Positions 14,442-17,631 of a stretch of 17,631 nt of DNA are shown in pieces. The position numbers were made by a program, and so were the translations under genes. The notes beneath the pieces were generated by a model. That model did no database searches and was not told the origin of the DNA. It saw only the letters and a list, made by a program, of their open reading frames with translations. The stretch's first letter is position 1; the number at the start of each line of letters is the position of its first letter. Source of the stretch: JANXVY01 sp038329675. GTDB taxonomy: Bacteria > Pseudomonadota > Alphaproteobacteria > Rhizobiales > Hyphomicrobiaceae. The DNA is taken from NCBI GenBank assembly GCA_038329675.1, contig JBBQNE010000063.1, positions 1 to 17,631 of the forward strand, written 5' to 3'.

Positions 14442-16018
14442 TAACCCTCGGCCAGCAGAGAAAGCTGACGAGACGGGGGCGTGCCGGTTTGATCGGTGAG
14501 CCGCGTTGGATAGTCACCGGTAAAGCAGTGATCAGAAAACTGCGGCATGACGGGATCGCGGTGGCTAAACCCGACCGAACGGTAAACGCCTTCCACTGAC
14601 AGAAACGCAAGCGACGCCGCGCCCATGAACGCGCGCATTCCCTCAATGTCGGTCTCTGCGGCCAGCAATTGCGCTTTGTCTGGCGTATCGATCCCGTAAA
14701 AATCAGGCCATTTGATTGGCGGACAGGCGATCCGCATGTGGACCTCGCGGGCGCCTGCTTCATACATCAGCTCAACGATCTTTTTGGACGTCGTTCCGCG
14801 CACTACGCTATCGTCGATGAGGACGATCCGTTTGTCGCGAATGACGGTGGCGTTTGCTGAATGCTTGAGCTTGACGCCGAACGCGCGAATGCGCTGATCG
14901 GGTTGGATGAAGGTACGGCCAACGTAATGGTTGCGAATGATGCCGAGTTCGAAGGGAATGCCTGAGACCTGCGAATAGCCAATCGCTGCCGGCACGCCCG
15001 AATCTGGGATTGGCACCACGACGTCGACATCGGCTGGCGCTTCGCGAGCAAGTTCGGCGCCCATGGCTTTACGGACGGTGTAGACCGTGCGGCCGCCAAC
15101 CACGCTGTCGGGGCGTGCGAAGTAGATATACTCAAAGATGCACGGTCGCGCCGGCCGCCGCGGGAACGGCCGGTGGCTCTCGATGCCCTCATCGGTGATG
15201 ACGACGATTTCGCCATTTTCAATCTCGCGCACGAACGCAGCGCCAACCATATCCAGAGCACACGTTTCAGACGCTAGAACATAGGCTTCGCCCAAGCGGC
15301 CGAGCACGAGGGGCCGAATGCCAACCGGATCGCGAGCGCCAATCAGCATGTTGTCGGTTAGGCAGGCGAGGGCATACGAGCCTTCGACTTGGCGGAGCGC
15401 ATCGACGACGCGCTCGACCACACGCGACCTTGGCGATCGGGCAACGAGGTGCAAGATGATTTCGGTATCTGACGTCGCATGGAAAATTGCACCCGACCCG
15501 ATCAAGTCCTGTCGCAGTGTCAACGCGTTGGTCAGATTGCCATTGTGCGCGACTGCAAAGCCACCTTTGGCGATGTCGCAAAACAGTGGCTGAATGTTAC
15601 GGACGGTCGACGCACCGGTGGTCGAATAACGGTTGTGGCCGATTGCCATTCGACCAGTCAGCCCAGCCAGCACTTCGCGGCGATTGAAGTGATCGCCAAC
15701 GAGACCGCGGACGCGCTCGGAATGGAACTGGTGGCCGTCGTAGGTGGTGATACCACAAGCTTCCTGCCCACGGTGTTGGAGTGCGTGCAAACCAAGAGCT
15801 GTTAAGGCTGCCGCTTCGGGGTGGTTGAAGACGGCGAACACCCCGCACTCCTCGCGTAGGCGGTCGTCGGAGCCTGGGTCGAAAACATCTAAATGATCAA
15901 GCGGGGGGAAGGCGAGGTCGGCGGTCAGGTGGGCATGAGCCGCACCGTCCTCGGACGGCTCGATTAGCTCAGATGCCTCGATCAGCTCAGCTGGCGGCCT
16001 TGCGTCGGGCTCAGTCAT
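14441..16018 (-). CDS. purF: Amidophosphoribosyltransferase
   Basis: A 525-residue enzyme that converts PRPP and glutamine to 5-phosphoribosylamine, the committed step of purine synthesis. The N-terminal nucleophile glutaminase domain begins at C58 (REECGVFAVF) and includes LHALQHRGQEACGI, GHNRYSTTG and AHNGNLTN. The phosphoribosyltransferase domain has VVVPIPDSGVPAAIGYS and the PRPP loop VLIDDSVVRGTT (399-410). The catalytic Cys must be exposed by removal of 57 residues, a long propeptide compared with the 11 residues of Bacillus PurF; it contains two similar ELIE-x-SE stretches. Of the four cysteines that hold the iron-sulfur cluster in Bacillus PurF, two appear kept (C293, C498) and two replaced, so a cluster is unlikely. 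ATG 16018 has a perfect GGAGG five bases upstream, excluding the TTG at 16030. Confidence 0.97.
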   Translation of the reverse strand: MTEPDARPPAELIEASELIEPSEDGAAHAHLTADLAFPPLDHLDVFDPGSDDRLREECGVFAVFNHPEAAALTALGLHALQHRGQEACGITTYDGHQFHSERVRGLVGDHFNRREVLAGLTGRMAIGHNRYSTTGASTVRNIQPLFCDIAKGGFAVAHNGNLTNALTLRQDLIGSGAIFHATSDTEIILHLVARSPRSRVVERVVDALRQVEGSYALACLTDNMLIGARDPVGIRPLVLGRLGEAYVLASETCALDMVGAAFVREIENGEIVVITDEGIESHRPFPRRPARPCIFEYIYFARPDSVVGGRTVYTVRKAMGAELAREAPADVDVVVPIPDSGVPAAIGYSQVSGIPFELGIIRNHYVGRTFIQPDQRIRAFGVKLKHSANATVIRDKRIVLIDDSVVRGTTSKKIVELMYEAGAREVHMRIACPPIKWPDFYGIDTPDKAQLLAAETDIEGMRAFMGAASLAFLSVEGVYRSVGFSHRDPVMPQFSDHCFTGDYPTRLTDQTGTPPSRQLSLLAEG

Positions 16019-16023
16019 GCGCG

Positions 16024-16028
16024 CCTCC
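16024..16028 (-). promoter_or_regulatory. Ribosome binding site fixing the purF start
   Basis: GGAGG on the minus strand, 5 nt from ATG 16018. It overlaps the upstream TTG codon at 16030, so that TTG cannot be the start served by this site. Confidence 0.75.
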
Positions 16029-16252
16029 AACGGTCCCTCGTAAGCGGCGCATTGTGGCCGTTAACCCGGGCAGTGTGGACAGAAACTGATAGACAATCTG
16101 GTCATGCGTCGGGGTCGACTACATATCGACGCTTGGCGTTACATAAGCGCCATTTTCATTAAGCGCTAGCGTCATGCCGTCACTCACCGGTGGAAACGTG
16201 TGTTGTGCTTACGGCGCCGTTGCAACCAACGAAATTGCGGGGCCGCCCTCCT

Positions 16253-16292
16253 CAGCGGGGCCGCTGCCCCGCTGGCGAACAGCTCCGCCAGC
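16253..16292 (-). terminator. Two overlapping GC-rich hairpins after the cvpA stop
   Basis: CAGCGGGG-CCGCTG-CCCCGCTG (16253-16274) and GCTGGCG-AACAGCTC-CGCCAGC (16271-16292) share the four bases GCTG at 16271-16274, so they cannot both form fully. They start 3 nt past the cvpA stop on the minus strand. Strong stems favour a terminator or RNA 3'-end stabiliser; a T-run is absent (only AATTTCG follows). Confidence 0.5.
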
Positions 16293-16295
16293 GAC

Positions 16296-16853
16296 CTAGC
16301 CCGGCTGATCACCCGGCTTCTTGTCGATCAGCGGCACGACGTTTTGGGTCAGGATGCCTTTGATCCAGTTGCCCGGACCCTGAATGTAAGGCAGCGTTTT
16401 GGACTGCTTTACCCAAGCGTATTGCTGCACGTAGCCTGGCGCAATGCCATCGACGAGCATGAACGCAATGATGACGATCAGCGCCCCGCGGGCAAAACCG
16501 AACAAAAAGCCTAAGATGCGGTCGACCATGCCGACGCTGGTGTCGAGAACAGCGTCAGATATGCGCGTGGTCAACAGATGCACGATGATGAGCACGACCA
16601 GAAAGACCGCCAGCGCAATGATCGCTGCGCCGACGAGCCCGCCGTTGGGGCCCGCAATTCCGATTTGCTTGCCGATCTCGGCACCGACAGTTTCCTGCGA
16701 TCGCTTGAAAGCGAAGTACGCCGCACCCGCTGCCACGATCCAGGACACGATCGACAGCAATTCGCGTGTCAGCCCGCGGTACATCGCAAGCAGCGCAGAG
16801 ATCAGGCCCATCGTCAGAAACGCGAGATCAAGGTAACTCAGCGGTCCGATCAT
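16296..16853 (-). CDS. cvpA: CvpA family membrane protein
   Basis: A 185-residue inner-membrane protein of the colicin V production (CvpA) family. Four hydrophobic segments are visible (about 8-28, 34-50, 74-95 and 108-133), with the family-typical YRGLTRELLSIVSWIVA near the first and DRILGFLFGFARGALIV around the fourth. The remaining C-terminal part is soluble and ends Asp/Lys/Pro-rich. In E. coli cvpA lies upstream of purF and is needed for colicin V secretion; in most bacteria its role is unclear, with links to envelope integrity. Here it lies between radA and purF, the usual alphaproteobacterial order. ATG 16853 fits the family start; upstream GGATGGAC is a modest ribosome site. Confidence 0.92.
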   Translation of the reverse strand: MIGPLSYLDLAFLTMGLISALLAMYRGLTRELLSIVSWIVAAGAAYFAFKRSQETVGAEIGKQIGIAGPNGGLVGAAIIALAVFLVVLIIVHLLTTRISDAVLDTSVGMVDRILGFLFGFARGALIVIIAFMLVDGIAPGYVQQYAWVKQSKTLPYIQGPGNWIKGILTQNVVPLIDKKPGDQPG

Positions 16854-16957
16854 GTCCGTCCATCCCCGTGAAGCGGCAGTGTGCGTGCCGTGTTCGCCAA
16901 CGCCGACAGTGCGAACGTCGCCGTCAAATCATCGAGCTGCCACCGTCATCGTCGAGA

Positions 16958-17631
16958 TCAGTCGCACTGCCCGTCATCGTCCGCAAGCATTTTGAGCGTG
17001 GCTAATCGGTCGAGTTCTAAGGAAATGGATTTCGCGTCGACGTCGCCCATCGCTGGCAAAACGGCGCGCTTGAACCCGAGCTTTTGCGCCTCTCGCAATC
17101 GCGACATCACGTGCCCGGTCGCGCGAATCGCCCCCGACAATGAGATCTCACCGAAGTAGACATTTCCAGGCGGCAGCGGAACACCCGATCGTGACGAGAG
17201 CAGGGCCGCTGCGGCCGCCAAGTCAGCTGCGGGATCTGCAATCTTTAAGCCGCCAGCAACGTTCAAATAAACGTCGTGTTCGGCAAACGACACGCCGCAT
17301 CGCGCATCAAGGACTGCCAGCAGCATGGCAAGCCGTGCGCTGTCCCAGCCGATGACTGCGCGGCGCGGCGTGCCGAGCGATGATGGCGCAACGAGGGCCT
17401 GGATTTCGACGAGAATCGGCCTCGTGCCCTCAATCCCAGCAAACACCGCCGAACCTGGGCTGGAAGCCTGCCGGTCGCCCAAGAACAACTCTGACGGGTT
17501 GGCCACTTCGCGCAAACCGGACTGCACCATTTCGAACACGCCGATTTCATCGGACGGGCCAAACCGATTTTTCACTGCCCGAAGAATGCGGTAGGCGTGG
17601 CCGCGATCGCCCTCGAAATAGAGCACGGTAT
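16958..17631 (-). CDS. radA: DNA repair protein RadA, C-terminal part
   Basis: About 224 codons are visible; the gene begins beyond the right edge. The fragment starts TVLYFEGDRGHAYRILR and includes KNRFG within VKNRFGPSDEIGVFEM, the diagnostic RadA motif that is needed for its DNA branch-migration activity. The remaining part is the Lon-protease-like domain (ILVEIQALVAPSSLGTPRR, DVYLNVAGGLKI, VYFGEISLSGAIR), which in RadA serves as a hexamer scaffold and not as a protease. The zinc finger and Walker A lie outside the window. RadA is a RecA-like helicase that processes recombination intermediates. The gene is followed by a 104-nt gap and cvpA on the same strand. The C-terminus is complete. 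Confidence 0.95.
   Translation of the reverse strand, partial: TVLYFEGDRGHAYRILRAVKNRFGPSDEIGVFEMVQSGLREVANPSELFLGDRQASSPGSAVFAGIEGTRPILVEIQALVAPSSLGTPRRAVIGWDSARLAMLLAVLDARCGVSFAEHDVYLNVAGGLKIADPAADLAAAAALLSSRSGVPLPPGNVYFGEISLSGAIRATGHVMSRLREAQKLGFKRAVLPAMGDVDAKSISLELDRLATLKMLADDDGQCD

Larger units (their letters stand above)
16019..16295. other. cvpA-purF intergenic region
   Basis: A 277-nt gap within an otherwise conserved gene order. The cvpA side holds two overlapping hairpins (16253-16292). The purF side is AT-richer and contains a GTCGA/TCGAC inverted repeat around 16114-16130, but I see no promoter close to consensus. The gap suggests that purF-SDR has its own promoter and is not simply read through from cvpA. 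Confidence 0.45.

Noticed and set aside
1..17631. Search for tRNA, rRNA, CRISPR repeats, insertion-sequence ends and attachment sites
   Set aside because: No cloverleaf with a TTCGA-type arm, no regularly spaced repeats, no transposase or integrase motifs and no flanking terminal inverted repeats were seen.

Overview
The window is GC-rich chromosomal DNA that looks alphaproteobacterial, most likely Hyphomicrobiales or a close relative. The evidence is the radA-cvpA-purF-SDR gene order, the tatD/MBL-hydrolase pair joined by an ATGA overlap, a DUF2865 secreted protein, an alphaproteobacterial-type citramalate synthase and TTGAC-N17-type promoters. I see no insertion sequence, integrase, phage gene, CRISPR array, tRNA or rRNA. 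Most of the window is housekeeping sequence, with a more individual stretch at about 1-4300.

Left part (1-4300): the 5' end of a fold-type III PLP decarboxylase gene runs off the left edge on the minus strand. Upstream of it, also on the minus strand, is a large exported protein with two CxxCH haem motifs and a C-terminal DUF4384-like domain. Divergent from this is a 58-codon ORF for a single-pass membrane peptide, and the 155-nt stretch around the divergence holds a good candidate promoter on each strand. A 2-oxoglutarate/Fe(II) oxygenase gene follows on the plus strand.

Middle (4659-11233): cysS and cimA lie head to tail on the minus strand, and cysS has a near-consensus promoter about 20 nt from its ATG. 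Divergent from cysS are the DUF2865 gene, then tatD and a PhnP-like metallo-beta-lactamase-fold hydrolase, translationally coupled by a 4-nt overlap.

Right part (11333-17631): a polytopic membrane protein fused to a spermidine-synthase-like domain is convergent with an SDR gene. The SDR gene sits at the end of a minus-strand set read radA, cvpA, purF, SDR. purF and SDR overlap by one base (TAATG). A 277-nt gap with two overlapping hairpins separates cvpA from purF.

Functionally the window combines amino-acid supply and charging (citramalate route to isoleucine, Cys-tRNA), purine synthesis (PurF), DNA maintenance (RadA, TatD) and several envelope proteins. The least explained parts are the di-haem/DUF4384 protein with its divergent peptide gene, the 2OG oxygenase, and the atypical PurF N-terminus. 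I found no clearly new multi-gene system. The cytochrome/peptide pair is the best candidate for something undescribed.
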